Part shown: piece by piece, positions 16,161-25,129 of the stretch | Numbering within the stretch: the stretch's first letter is position 1 | Layout: the number at the start of each line of letters is the position of its first letter | DNA from: Polynucleobacter sp. Tro8-14-1 | GTDB taxonomy: Bacteria; Pseudomonadota; Gammaproteobacteria; Burkholderiales; Burkholderiaceae | DNA: 64,000 nucleotides | Direction: 5' to 3' | Assembly (NCBI RefSeq): GCF_018881655.1 | Contig: NZ_JACVPX010000007.1 | Coordinates: 112,243 to 176,242 of the forward strand | Program-made: the position numbers and the translations under genes | Notes under the pieces: model-generated | What the model was told of the DNA's origin: nothing | Databases searched by the model: none | What the model saw: only the letters and a program-made list of their open reading frames with translations

Positions 16161-17467
16161 AACCGATTCAAGTAGGTCTGTTAGGTATTGGCACTGTTGG
16201 TGGTGGCGTATTCACTGTTCTCGAGCGTAACCAAGATGAAATTACTCGTCGTGCTGGGCGCGGCATTCGTATTAATACGGTTGCTGATTTAAATGTAGAG
16301 CGTGCCAAAGAGTTGGTTAAAGACCGCGCGCAGGTGGTGAGTGATGCTCGTGCCGTGATCAATAACCCAGAGATCGACATCGTTGTTGAGCTTATTGGTG
16401 GTTATGGCATAGCTAAAGACTTGGTTCTTGAGGCAATTGCGGCAGGTAAGCACGTAGTTACAGCTAATAAAGCATTGATTGCTGTTCACGGTAACGAAAT
16501 CTTTAAGGCTGCGCATGCTAAGGGCGTGATGGTTGCCTTTGAAGCTGCTGTTGCTGGTGGTATCCCCATTATTAAAGCGTTGCGTGAAGGCTTAACAGCG
16601 AACCGTATCGAATGGATTGCAGGCATCATTAATGGCACTACGAATTTCATCCTGTCAGAGATGCGCGACAAAGGTTTGGATTTCGCAACAGTGCTTAAAG
16701 AAGCGCAACGCCTAGGCTATGCAGAAGCAGATCCGACTTTTGACATCGAAGGTGTTGATGCTGCTCATAAAGCGACCATCATGAGTGCGATTGCATTTGG
16801 TATTCCAATGCAGTTTGAAAAAGCACACATCGAAGGCATCACTAAATTAGATGCAATTGATATTAAGTATGCAGAGCAATTAGGCTATCGCATTAAGTTG
16901 CTTGGCATTGCCAAGAAAACGTCAACTGGTGTCGAGTTGCGTGTCCATCCAACTCTCATTCCTTCCAAGCGTTTGATTGCAAACGTTGAGGGCGCCATGA
17001 ATGCCGTGCAAGTATTTGGCGATGCCGTTGGAACAACTTTGTATTACGGCAAAGGTGCAGGCTCTGAGCCAACTGCTTCCGCAGTGATTGCTGACTTAGT
17101 AGATATCACTCGTTTGCTAAGCGCTGACGCTGAGCATCGTGTGCCTTACTTGGCCTTCCAGCCAGATGCTGTCCATGACACACCAGTGCTCCCTATTGGC
17201 GAAATCACTACTAGTTACTATCTGCGCTTGCGTGTAGCTGATCAAGCTGGCGTATTAGCTGACATCACTAAAATTTTGGCATCGCATGGTGTTTCTATTG
17301 ACGCACTTTTGCAAAAAGAAGCTGATGAGGGTGAAAGTCAAACTGATTTGGTGGCTTTAACTCACGAGACTAAAGAAAAGAACATGCTTGGCGCGATTAA
17401 AGAGATTCAGAATCTCAAGACAGTTACTGGCGAAGTGGTGAAGATCCGTTTAGAAAATCTGTCTTAA
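16157..17467 (+). CDS. hom: Homoserine dehydrogenase
   Basis: 436 residues. The NAD(P)-binding motif GLLGIGTVGGGVF starts at residue 8. The catalytic domain includes AGIINGTTNFILSEM and AEADPTFDIEG. An ACT domain at about 350-430 (RLRVADQAGVLADITKILASHGVSI) is the usual threonine-feedback site. The enzyme reduces aspartate semialdehyde to homoserine, the branch point for threonine and methionine. It overlaps alaA by four bases and is followed 19 bases later by thrC. Confidence 0.97.
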   Translation: MKPIQVGLLGIGTVGGGVFTVLERNQDEITRRAGRGIRINTVADLNVERAKELVKDRAQVVSDARAVINNPEIDIVVELIGGYGIAKDLVLEAIAAGKHVVTANKALIAVHGNEIFKAAHAKGVMVAFEAAVAGGIPIIKALREGLTANRIEWIAGIINGTTNFILSEMRDKGLDFATVLKEAQRLGYAEADPTFDIEGVDAAHKATIMSAIAFGIPMQFEKAHIEGITKLDAIDIKYAEQLGYRIKLLGIAKKTSTGVELRVHPTLIPSKRLIANVEGAMNAVQVFGDAVGTTLYYGKGAGSEPTASAVIADLVDITRLLSADAEHRVPYLAFQPDAVHDTPVLPIGEITTSYYLRLRVADQAGVLADITKILASHGVSIDALLQKEADEGESQTDLVALTHETKEKNMLGAIKEIQNLKTVTGEVVKIRLENLS

Positions 17468-17486
17468 GTAAAACTCAGCAAAATTT

Positions 17487-18929
17487 ATGCGCTACCAATC
17501 TACTCGTGGCAATAGTCCACAACAATCCTTCTTAGAAATTTTGTTGGGTGGATTGGCGCCTGATGGCGGGTTGTATTTACCTACTCAATACCCACAAGTC
17601 ACTGCAGCGCAATTGGATTCTTGGCGCGGCTTGTCATACGCAGACCTCGCTTATGAAGTATTGAGTCTGTATTGCGACGATATTCCTGAGGCGGATTTGC
17701 GTGCAATCTTGCGTAAAACGTATACCGAGCAGGTCTATTGCAATGGCCGTGCACAAGATAACGCTAAAGACATCACGCCTTTGCATTGGTTGGGCGAAGA
17801 GCAGGGAACACGCATTGGGCTATTGAGTCTTTCAAATGGCCCAACCTTGGCTTTTAAAGACATGGCCATGCAATTGCTGGGCAATCTTTTTGAGTACACT
17901 CTCAAGAAAAAAGGTCAGCAGCTCAATATTTTGGGCGCTACATCTGGTGATACGGGTAGCGCAGCTGAATATGCGATGCGCGGTAAAGAGGGTGTGAAGG
18001 TATTTATGCTTTCTCCCCGCGGCAAGATGAGTGCCTTTCAGTCTGCACAGATGTATTCCTTGCAAGACCCTAATATTTTTAACTTAGCAGTAGCTGGTGT
18101 CTTCGATGACTGCCAGGATATTGTTAAGGCAGTCAGCAATGACCATGCTTTTAAAGCGAAGAACCAAATTGGTACCGTGAACTCCATTAATTGGGGTCGT
18201 GTAGTGGCTCAGGTGGTGTACTACTTTCAAGGTTATCTACTGGCCACTAAGTCCAGCTCCGAAAAAGTCTCATTCACCGTACCATCCGGTAACTTCGGTA
18301 ATGTCTGCGCTGGTCATATCGCCCGCATGATGGGTTTGCCTATCGAGCATCTCATCGTTGCTACCAATGAAAACAATGTATTGGATGAATTCTTTTCCAC
18401 AGGCATCTATCGTGCACGTAAGTCTGCTGAGACCTTGCATACTTCCAGCCCTTCGATGGACATCTCTAAGGCTAGTAACTTTGAGCGCTTCGTATTTGAT
18501 TTTATGGGTCAAGATGGTAAAGCGACTGCAGCTATGTTCAAGCAAGTAGATGAAGCAGGTGGTTTTGATATCTCAAAAGAGGCAGTCTTTAAAGAACTGG
18601 GTAAATACGGCTTCCAATCTGGCCGTAGCACTCACGAGAATCGCTTAGAAACAATTCGTGATATTGATCAACGCTATGGCGTCATGATTGATACCCATAC
18701 CGCTGATGGCGTGAAAGTGGCTCGTGAGCATTTGCAAGCCGGAATCCCGATGATCGTGCTCGAGACGGCGCTCCCCATTAAGTTTGAAGAAACAATTGAA
18801 ATTGCTTTAGGACGTCCAGCTGAGTGTCCACCAGCATTTAAAGACATTAAATCTAAGCCGCAGCGCGTAGAAAATATCGATGCCGACGTGAATCAAGTTA
18901 AAGCGTTTATTACTTCACATCTAAGTTAA
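17487..18929 (+). CDS. thrC: Threonine synthase
   Basis: 480 residues of the longer (yeast-like) threonine synthase type. The N-terminal domain begins RYQSTRGNSPQQSFLEILLGGLAPDGGLYLP. The PLP lysine is in LAFKDMAMQLLGNL near residue 120, followed by ILGATSGDTGSAAEYAMRGK. It converts O-phosphohomoserine to threonine. Its place directly after hom completes this part of the pathway; a homoserine kinase is not in the window. Confidence 0.97.
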   Translation: MRYQSTRGNSPQQSFLEILLGGLAPDGGLYLPTQYPQVTAAQLDSWRGLSYADLAYEVLSLYCDDIPEADLRAILRKTYTEQVYCNGRAQDNAKDITPLHWLGEEQGTRIGLLSLSNGPTLAFKDMAMQLLGNLFEYTLKKKGQQLNILGATSGDTGSAAEYAMRGKEGVKVFMLSPRGKMSAFQSAQMYSLQDPNIFNLAVAGVFDDCQDIVKAVSNDHAFKAKNQIGTVNSINWGRVVAQVVYYFQGYLLATKSSSEKVSFTVPSGNFGNVCAGHIARMMGLPIEHLIVATNENNVLDEFFSTGIYRARKSAETLHTSSPSMDISKASNFERFVFDFMGQDGKATAAMFKQVDEAGGFDISKEAVFKELGKYGFQSGRSTHENRLETIRDIDQRYGVMIDTHTADGVKVAREHLQAGIPMIVLETALPIKFEETIEIALGRPAECPPAFKDIKSKPQRVENIDADVNQVKAFITSHLS

Positions 18930-18968
18930 TTCTTAACTTAGAAAATTTAAGCAATAAATAATTACTCT

Positions 18969-20207
18969 ATGACAAAGCCACCGATGTTGACTGCGCAGCA
19001 GGCTTTAGATCACTTACTTTCGCATGCTCAAACTGTTGGCGAGAGTGAGAAAGTTGCCATGCAGGCCGCTTTAGGCCGTGTGCTCGCTGAAAACGTCAAT
19101 AGCCTTGTTGATGTGCCTCCACTTGATAACACTGCGATGGATGGGTATGCGGTTCGCTCTGCTGATATTGCTACTCCAGGAAAATCACTCAAGATTGCTC
19201 AGCGCATTCCGGCTGGATCGATGGGAACCCCCTTGGAGTCAGGCACTGCCGCTAGAATTTTCACAGGAGCCCCCGTACCTCCTGGTGCGGATGCAGTCGT
19301 GATGCAAGAGGATTGCGCGCTAGAGGGTGAAAGCGGTCAAGTAACTATCAATACCGTTCCAATAGCAGGTCAGTGGATTCGTCGTAGAGGCGAAGATCTC
19401 ACTGCTGGCAAAACTGCTCTCACCGCAGGCACTTTCTTGCGCCCACAAGAGTTGGGTGTAGCTGCTTCAGCGGGTTTGACTCACTTAAGCGTTAAACGTC
19501 GCGTCAAGGTGGCCGCCTTTTTCACTGGCGATGAATTAGCCCTTCCTGGTGAGCCATTAAAACCAGGCGGTATTTATAACTCCAATCGCGACACCTTATT
19601 AGCCTGCCTCAAGTCTTTGGGTTGTGATGCCACTGATTTGGGTATCGTCCCAGATCGCTTAGATGCAACCCGTGCAGCATTGCGTAAAGCCAGCAAGGAC
19701 CACGATTTAATTATTACCTCTGGTGGCGTCTCAGTTGGCGAAGAAGATCACATCAAGCCAGCAGTTACCGCTGAAGGAAGATTGGATCTATGGCAGATCG
19801 CGATTAAGCCAGGTAAGCCATTGGCATTTGGTGCAGTCCGAAAATCAGACGAACCTAAGGATGGTGAGGCTTGGTTTATTGGTCTGCCAGGCAATCCGGT
19901 ATCCAGTTTTGTAACTTTCCTATTGTTTGTACGTCCTTTTATTCTGAAGTTGCAGGGTCGTGAAGTGAGTCTTCCTCAGTCGTATTTAATGCGCGCAGAT
20001 TTTGATTGGTTGAAAGCCGATCGACGTAATGAGTTTCTGCGTGTCAAATTGAATAGCAACTGCGGCTTAGATTTATTTCCTAATCAAAGTTCTGGCGTGC
20101 TCACTAGCGCCTCTTGGGGCGATGGTCTGGTTGATTGTCCGCCAAACCAGCAAATCAAAGCTGGCGATTTGGTGAAGTACATCCCATTTGATGCGCTGCT
20201 CAAATAA
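18969..20207 (+). CDS. moeA: Molybdopterin molybdenumtransferase MoeA
   Basis: 412 residues. Signatures include DVPPLDNTAMDGYAVRSADI (domain I), RIFTGAPVPPGADAVVMQED, and SGGVSVGEEDHIKPAV with GLPGNPVSSFVTFLLFVRPF. MoeA inserts molybdate into adenylylated molybdopterin to complete Mo cofactor. It opens a three-gene cluster with moaD and moaE. Confidence 0.96.
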   Translation: MTKPPMLTAQQALDHLLSHAQTVGESEKVAMQAALGRVLAENVNSLVDVPPLDNTAMDGYAVRSADIATPGKSLKIAQRIPAGSMGTPLESGTAARIFTGAPVPPGADAVVMQEDCALEGESGQVTINTVPIAGQWIRRRGEDLTAGKTALTAGTFLRPQELGVAASAGLTHLSVKRRVKVAAFFTGDELALPGEPLKPGGIYNSNRDTLLACLKSLGCDATDLGIVPDRLDATRAALRKASKDHDLIITSGGVSVGEEDHIKPAVTAEGRLDLWQIAIKPGKPLAFGAVRKSDEPKDGEAWFIGLPGNPVSSFVTFLLFVRPFILKLQGREVSLPQSYLMRADFDWLKADRRNEFLRVKLNSNCGLDLFPNQSSGVLTSASWGDGLVDCPPNQQIKAGDLVKYIPFDALLK

Positions 20208-20225
20208 TCACTTTACGATTAGCTC

Positions 20226-20483
20226 ATGAAACTCGAATTACGATTCTTTGCCTCACTACGTGAAGCGCTTTGCATCTCGCAAGAGAGCATCACCATCCCG
20301 GCGACAGTAAAAACCATTGCCGATCTCAGAACGCACCTCATTGAACGTGGCAATCCATGGTCTGAGGTCTTGGCAGATGGCAAAGTCTTGCGTTGCGCCT
20401 TGAACCAGCACATGGTTGATGCAAATACAGCATTGCAAGATGGTGCAGAAGTTGCTTTCTTTCCTCCGGTGACTGGGGGCTGA
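20226..20483 (+). CDS. moaD: Molybdopterin synthase small subunit MoaD
   Basis: 85 residues with a ubiquitin-like fold and the C-terminal Gly-Gly of the sulfur carrier (FFPPVTGG). The terminal glycine is adenylylated and thiocarboxylated, then delivers sulfur to precursor Z in the MoaD-MoaE complex. It begins 18 bases after moeA and ends one base before the moaE start (TGATATG). Confidence 0.95.
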   Translation: MKLELRFFASLREALCISQESITIPATVKTIADLRTHLIERGNPWSEVLADGKVLRCALNQHMVDANTALQDGAEVAFFPPVTGG

Positions 20484-20484
20484 T

Positions 20485-20937
20485 ATGCCAATCAAAATCC
20501 AAGAGAGCGATTTTGATGTCAGCGCTGAAATAGCGGCATTACGTAAAGGTGATCCGCGAGTAGGTGCGGTAGTTTCTTTCTTGGGTACCGTGCGAGATAT
20601 GAATGACGGTAGCCAAGTAAAGGGCATGACGCTTGAGCATTACCCCGGCATGACTGAAAAAGCGCTACAGGAAATTCTGGATCAAGCCAAAGCGCGCTGG
20701 GATATTTATCAGGCCTTAGTGATCCATCGTGTTGGTCCCTTATTGCCCGAAGATCAAATCGTATTAGTGGTGGTCACCAGCGCACACAGAGGTGAAGCAT
20801 TTGCTGCCTGTGAGTTCGTCATGGACTACCTTAAGACGGCGGCCCCATTTTGGAAGAAAGAAGACACCCCTGAAGGGGCTCGCTGGGTTGATGCCCGCGT
20901 TACCGATGAAGTGGCATTATCTAAATGGAAAAAATAA
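20485..20937 (+). CDS. moaE: Molybdopterin synthase large subunit MoaE
   Basis: 150 residues. The MoaE core is clear: GAVVSFLGTVRDMNDGSQVKGMTLEHYPGM near 30-60, HRVGPLLPEDQIVLVVVTSAHRGEAF, and the lysine pair in FWKKEDTPEGARWVDAR. It forms the heterotetramer with MoaD and builds the dithiolene. The last 13 bases overlap the start of the next gene. Confidence 0.96.
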   Translation: MPIKIQESDFDVSAEIAALRKGDPRVGAVVSFLGTVRDMNDGSQVKGMTLEHYPGMTEKALQEILDQAKARWDIYQALVIHRVGPLLPEDQIVLVVVTSAHRGEAFAACEFVMDYLKTAAPFWKKEDTPEGARWVDARVTDEVALSKWKK

Positions 20938-21518
20938 TTAAAAAACATATAACGAGAAAGCTCTATGTTTGCCTATCGATCATGCTTACAGGCGGACTAT
21001 CTGGTTGCGGTGCTGGCGATAGTGTGCAAGCACAATCAACCCCATCTACTTTGGCAACAAAAGATCTTACTGCTTTTGTGGATACGTATTGGTCTGTGCC
21101 TACGGATTATTTGCTGGCCTATGCCTATAGCTCTTCCGGAAATCCAAAGACTAGTGCGGTAAACGATCAGACTATTTGGCATATCACTTCTGTCAATCAG
21201 GGATTTTTATTGGGCTGCTCTTTTGCTAGCACCAATAATGGCGCTACTTGGTCTGCATCAACTATTGTGGGGTCTGTAACAGCCAATAATTCGGTATCTA
21301 TTGGTTTTTATGGATCATCTCTAACCGTAGGTTCTGGGCAGTTAACTACATCTAGCGGTCAACCTGCATTTTTGATGCAGATGTCAACCGGAAATGGAGC
21401 AGCCGGTCTCACGCACTGGGCTTATATGCTGCCCGTAACCTCATCTAATCCTGCCTGGTCTAGTTTGCCTGGCACTAATAGTGTGAGCGTCCCTACGGCA
21501 ACTGCTTCGGGGTGCTAG
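20925..21518 (+). CDS. Putative lipoprotein of unknown function
   Basis: 197 residues. A positively charged start (MEKIIKKHITRKLYV), a hydrophobic stretch and the lipobox LSGC at 25-28 indicate a lipoprotein signal. The mature part is rich in Ser, Thr, Asn and Gly, has few charges, and two distant cysteines (near residue 100 and at the C-terminus). No family is recognised. The start overlaps moaE by 13 bases; a second in-frame ATG lies 19 codons further in, still before the lipobox. A terminator follows. Confidence 0.7.
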   Translation: MEKIIKKHITRKLYVCLSIMLTGGLSGCGAGDSVQAQSTPSTLATKDLTAFVDTYWSVPTDYLLAYAYSSSGNPKTSAVNDQTIWHITSVNQGFLLGCSFASTNNGATWSASTIVGSVTANNSVSIGFYGSSLTVGSGQLTTSSGQPAFLMQMSTGNGAAGLTHWAYMLPVTSSNPAWSSLPGTNSVSVPTATASGC

Positions 21519-21563
21519 ATCAAATTCGTTTTATAGAAGCAGATGCCTGTTTGAAAAGATGAG

Positions 21564-21590
21564 CCATCCTTAGGGGTGGTTTTATTTTTA
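21564..21590 (+). terminator. Rho-independent terminator after the moa/lipoprotein genes
   Basis: CCATCC-TTAG-GGGTGG (one G-T pair) followed by TTTTATTTTTA, 45 bases after the lipoprotein stop. Confidence 0.6.
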
Positions 21591-21668
21591 TTGGTGCATC
21601 AAGCTGCATCAAAATAAGCGCTTCTGCACCATATCAGGGAATTCCTTAGTAATTACCCGTAAATTTAG

Positions 21669-21707
21669 ATCAAAATGCATTAACAAAAGCATTTTAGAAA
21701 TTTTGAT
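21669..21707 (+). promoter_or_regulatory. Nested inverted repeats before the OFA-type MFS gene
   Basis: AAAATGC (21672-21678) pairs with GCATTTT (21689-21695), and an outer ATCAAAAT pairs with ATTTTGAT (to 21707). The element ends 23 bases before the ATG and overlaps where an operator would be expected. The regulator is unknown. Confidence 0.4.
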
Positions 21708-21730
21708 TAAACAAAGCTCAGGAGATTTAC

Positions 21731-22999
21731 ATGACAACAGCAGCATTGAGTACGGAAAGTACTAGTAGCAGCCCCCTAAAGTCGAAATGGGTGCAATTGG
21801 CTTTAGGCGTCATTTGTATGATGTCCATATCCAGCCCTCAATATGTGTGGGCTTTATTTACTAAGCCAATCATGGGTCAGCTCGGTGTTACTTTGACTGA
21901 GTTGCAAATTACATTTTCGATTTTGATTGTGTTGCAGACTTTCTTTTCACCGTTTCAGGGTTACTTAGTTGATAAGTTTGGCCCTCGCCTTTTGTTATCC
22001 ATTGGTACTATTCTGACGGGTGCAAGCTGGGTTCTTTCGGCTAACCTGACTACTGTATCTCATCTTTACCTCACCTATGGAGTGTTAGGTGGCTTGGGTA
22101 CCGGTATTGTTTACATCGGCGTTGTTGGCTTGATGGTTCGTTGGTTCCCAAACAATCGAGGATTTGCAGTAGGTATGGTTGCTGCAGGTTATGGCATCGG
22201 TGCATTGCTGACGACTTTCCCAATCTCCACTAGTTTGACTGAGACAGGGATTCAGGGCACGTTGACATTCTTTGGTTACATCATTGGCGCTGTTGGACTA
22301 TTGGCTGCTCAAGGCATTCGTGTGCCGCACGCTGATCGTGTGCAAACGGCTGATCAAAAAGAGGCTGCTGCATCGGGAGTTGCACCAAAGGTAATGTTAA
22401 AGACACCGGTTTTTTGGCTTATGTTTTTAATGATGTCCATGATGTCTACATCAGGTTTGATGGTTATCTCCCAAATGGGCGCATTTGCAAAAGACTTTGG
22501 TATTACATCGACCATGGTTTTTGGTATGGCTGCCTTACCTTTGGCCTTAACAATTGACCGCGTTACCAATGGTTTAACTCGACCAATATTTGGCTGGGTA
22601 TCTGATCGTATCGGCCGTGAATACACCATGACGATTGCTTTTGGTTTAGAAGCGGTCGCTATGTTTGCTTGGGTAATGACACGCTCAGATCCCGTCATGT
22701 TCGTATTGCTCTCAGGTATTGTGTTCTTTGGTTGGGGTGAGATTTTCTCCTTATTCCCATCTACTTTGACTGATACTTTTGGCCAAAAGCATGCCACTAC
22801 AAACTATGGTTTCCTTTACATGGCTCAAGGCGTTGGCTCTATTGTTGGCGCACCAGTTGCAGCCTACATTCATGGTGTTACAGAAAGCTGGATACCAGTA
22901 TTTGGCATCATGATCGTATTGGATGCTACTGCGGCTATCCTGGCATTCTTCGTACTACGCCCAATGCGTGCTAAGTATTTGAAGACCTGTGCTGCATAA
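21731..22999 (+). CDS. MFS transporter, oxalate/formate antiporter-like (OFA family)
   Basis: 422 residues with about 12 membrane spans. The first loop has the MFS motif DKFGPRLLLSIG, and GLGTGIVYIGVVGLMVRWFPNNRGFAVGMVAAGYGIG is characteristic of OFA members. A soluble central loop lies near 205-220. OFA carriers exchange or take up small carboxylates such as oxalate, formate or pyruvate; the substrate here is unknown. The ATG has CAGGAGAT upstream. It is monocistronic, with its own terminator. Confidence 0.85.
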   Translation: MTTAALSTESTSSSPLKSKWVQLALGVICMMSISSPQYVWALFTKPIMGQLGVTLTELQITFSILIVLQTFFSPFQGYLVDKFGPRLLLSIGTILTGASWVLSANLTTVSHLYLTYGVLGGLGTGIVYIGVVGLMVRWFPNNRGFAVGMVAAGYGIGALLTTFPISTSLTETGIQGTLTFFGYIIGAVGLLAAQGIRVPHADRVQTADQKEAAASGVAPKVMLKTPVFWLMFLMMSMMSTSGLMVISQMGAFAKDFGITSTMVFGMAALPLALTIDRVTNGLTRPIFGWVSDRIGREYTMTIAFGLEAVAMFAWVMTRSDPVMFVLLSGIVFFGWGEIFSLFPSTLTDTFGQKHATTNYGFLYMAQGVGSIVGAPVAAYIHGVTESWIPVFGIMIVLDATAAILAFFVLRPMRAKYLKTCAA

Positions 23000-23035
23000 G
23001 TGCTAACTCAGTGGTGATTTGAAATTCGAAGATAG

Positions 23036-23066
23036 AAAAAGGCTACCAAGTTTGGTAGCCTTTTTT
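23036..23066. terminator. Strong bidirectional terminator between MFS and ggt genes
   Basis: AAAAAGGCTACCAA-G-TTTGGTAGCCTTTTTT: a ten-pair stem with A/T runs on both sides, between two convergent genes. Confidence 0.9.
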
Positions 23067-23099
23067 AATGCCATCTAATTGTTACTGAATTGAGACCTA

Positions 23100-24698
23100 T
23101 TAGAATGAGCTCACAGCCCCATCACTTCTAGGATCCCATCCACCTTGTAGCGTACCCGATGGATCGCGAATGATACAACCCGCATGACCAACGGTTTCGT
23201 CAAATGCATCGAGCATTTCAATTTCATGACCTAAAGCGTGAAGTTCTTTAGCTACCCATGGACTAAAGCGCGACTCTAATTTAAGGCTATCACTGGTTTG
23301 CCCCCAGGTCCGTCCAAGCAACCAGCGTGGACGACTGATAGCATCCTGTGGATCAAGACCATAAGTTGCTGTTCGAGTAAATACTGCGCACTGGGTTTGT
23401 GGTTGACCATCTCCACCCATCGTTCCATAAACCATTGAGCGACCATCTTTAAATAAAGCCATCGCTGGGTTAAGAGTATGAAAAGGCTTGCGATGCGGCT
23501 CAAGGTGATTGAGTGTATTTGGGTCAAGAGAAAAGCTGCAACCACGGTTTTGCCAGTTGACACCTGAGGTAGGAAGCACAATGCCTGCGCCAAACTCATG
23601 ATAGATGCTTTGAATGAAAGAAACACAATTGCCGTCGCCATCAATCACACCCATCCAAATAGTATCTGCAGGACCTTTACCCTGACCCCAAGGGAGCGCT
23701 TTTTCTGGATCAATATTCTTGGCTAACTTTTTCAGGAATGCGGGTGATAAGAAAGATTGCGCATTCTTTGTCATATAGGCAGGATCAGTTACAAATTGAT
23801 CGCGTACTTTAAATGCTTGTTTGGTAGCCTCAACACAATGATGAACGTACTCGGCGCTATCAACCTTAAAGCGTTTTAAGTTCAACTGGTCCAAGATGCC
23901 AATAATCATCAATGAGACAACGCCTTGTGTGGGCGGCGTCATGTTGTAGACATTACCCATGCTATGTTTGAGCTCTAGAGGGTCTATGAGTTTTGCCTTA
24001 TGACGGTGTAGATCGTCTAACCTCAGTGGACTGCCTAACTCAGCGAGTTCTTTTGCTAGTGATTGAGCTAGTTCGCCGCGGTAATAGTCATCCGTACCTT
24101 TTTTGGCAATCTGACGTAAGGTTTTAGCAAGACGCTCTTGCTTAAAGATGCTGCCAACAGCGGGCGCTTTGCCATTTGCTAAAAAAGTCTCTGCAAAGCC
24201 TGGAATGGGACTCAGTTCTTGACGCTTCTTTTCTGTGAGGCTTGATTGGCTGAAAGTAACGGGTGTGCCAGCTTCTGCATAGTGAATCGCATCAGCTAAT
24301 AGGCGTGAAAGCGGTAGTTTGCCGCCTAACCCTTGTTTCGAGAGTTGGTGCGCTGCGCCCCAGCCAGAGATAGTTCCAGCAACGGTATTCGCTGCTACTG
24401 CACCACGAAATGGAATGGCCTTAGTGATACCACGTTCTGCGTACCACTGCTTTGTCGCCAAACCAGCAGCCGCTCCACAAGCATCAATTCCACCCATGGC
24501 CTTTCCAGGAGAATGAACTACCCAGAAAGAGTCACCGCCTATGGAGTTCATATGAGGGTAGACCACTGCAATAGTTGCAGCAGCAGCTACCATTGCTTCT
24601 AAGGCGTTGCCACCTTCTCGTAAAACAGCTAAAGCAGATTCTGATGCTAGAGAATGTGGCGCTACCGCCATTCCTCTGGTTCCCCATTTTGGTTGCAT
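23100..24698 (-). CDS. ggt: Gamma-glutamyltransferase family protein
   Basis: 532 residues, an N-terminal-nucleophile hydrolase. The start MAVAPHSLASESALAVLREGGNALEA is typical. The autoprocessing threonine is in ADTIWMGVIDGDGNCVSF near residue 346, and the substrate loop TMGGDGQPQTQCAVF follows. There is no signal peptide, as in YwrD-like cytosolic members rather than periplasmic Ggt. It should cleave gamma-glutamyl bonds, as in glutathione. The oxoprolinase operon 4.3 kb away could use 5-oxoproline from the same metabolism, but this link is inference. Confidence 0.9.
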   Translation of the reverse strand: MQPKWGTRGMAVAPHSLASESALAVLREGGNALEAMVAAAATIAVVYPHMNSIGGDSFWVVHSPGKAMGGIDACGAAAGLATKQWYAERGITKAIPFRGAVAANTVAGTISGWGAAHQLSKQGLGGKLPLSRLLADAIHYAEAGTPVTFSQSSLTEKKRQELSPIPGFAETFLANGKAPAVGSIFKQERLAKTLRQIAKKGTDDYYRGELAQSLAKELAELGSPLRLDDLHRHKAKLIDPLELKHSMGNVYNMTPPTQGVVSLMIIGILDQLNLKRFKVDSAEYVHHCVEATKQAFKVRDQFVTDPAYMTKNAQSFLSPAFLKKLAKNIDPEKALPWGQGKGPADTIWMGVIDGDGNCVSFIQSIYHEFGAGIVLPTSGVNWQNRGCSFSLDPNTLNHLEPHRKPFHTLNPAMALFKDGRSMVYGTMGGDGQPQTQCAVFTRTATYGLDPQDAISRPRWLLGRTWGQTSDSLKLESRFSPWVAKELHALGHEIEMLDAFDETVGHAGCIIRDPSGTLQGGWDPRSDGAVSSF

Positions 24699-24768
24699 GA
24701 TTGTTGTCCGGTTAAATAATTGGTTTTGTTATAGCTATATTGTATTGCTGGCTCATAGATTGCTCTGA

Positions 24769-25038
24769 CTAACTGTGCCCAGTTTTGGTGGTGATCTCAG
24801 TCTCAAAAAAGGCTAGCTTTTCAGACCTTGGTAAACGCTTTAAGCGGAGCTCTGCTTTAGAGGCTTCAGAACGGTCAGGGTGCTTTTGTGTTGCTAAGAG
24901 GACAACTGGTCCGCGCGATCTTGTATAGCGAGCGCCTTGCCCTGAGTTATGGGCCTCTAAGCGATGTTCTAAGCGGTTAGTAATGCCGGCATAGTAGGTG
25001 CCATCTGAGCATTCAAGGAGGTAAACAAGCCAGGTCAA
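24769..25038 (-). CDS. GIY-YIG domain nuclease-like protein (UPF0213/YhbQ type)
   Basis: 89 residues beginning TWLVYLLECSDGTYYAGITNRLEHRLEAHNSGQGARYT, with the GIY-YIG signature as VYLLE...YAGIT and the conserved Arg and Glu of the single-domain YhbQ/SLX1-like group. Start is TTG at 25038. Members may act on branched or damaged DNA; the exact role is unsettled. It is divergent from clpB. Confidence 0.85.
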   Translation of the reverse strand: MTWLVYLLECSDGTYYAGITNRLEHRLEAHNSGQGARYTRSRGPVVLLATQKHPDRSEASKAELRLKRLPRSEKLAFFETEITTKTGHS

Positions 25039-25073
25039 AATAGGGAAAATTAGGGTTAAAAGTGCGGTAGATG

Positions 25074-25101
25074 CTTGAAATTATTAATATTGCCCTTATA
25101 T
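25074..25101 (+). promoter_or_regulatory. Sigma-32 (RpoH) heat-shock promoter of clpB
   Basis: CTTGAAA at 25074-25080 and CCCTTATAT at 25093-25101, separated by 12 bases, match the CTTGAAA-N11-16-CCCCATNT consensus. It lies 28 bases before the clpB ATG, as expected for a heat-shock chaperone. Confidence 0.8.
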
Positions 25102-25129
25102 TCTATAGATAGATAGACGGAGCTCAAAA

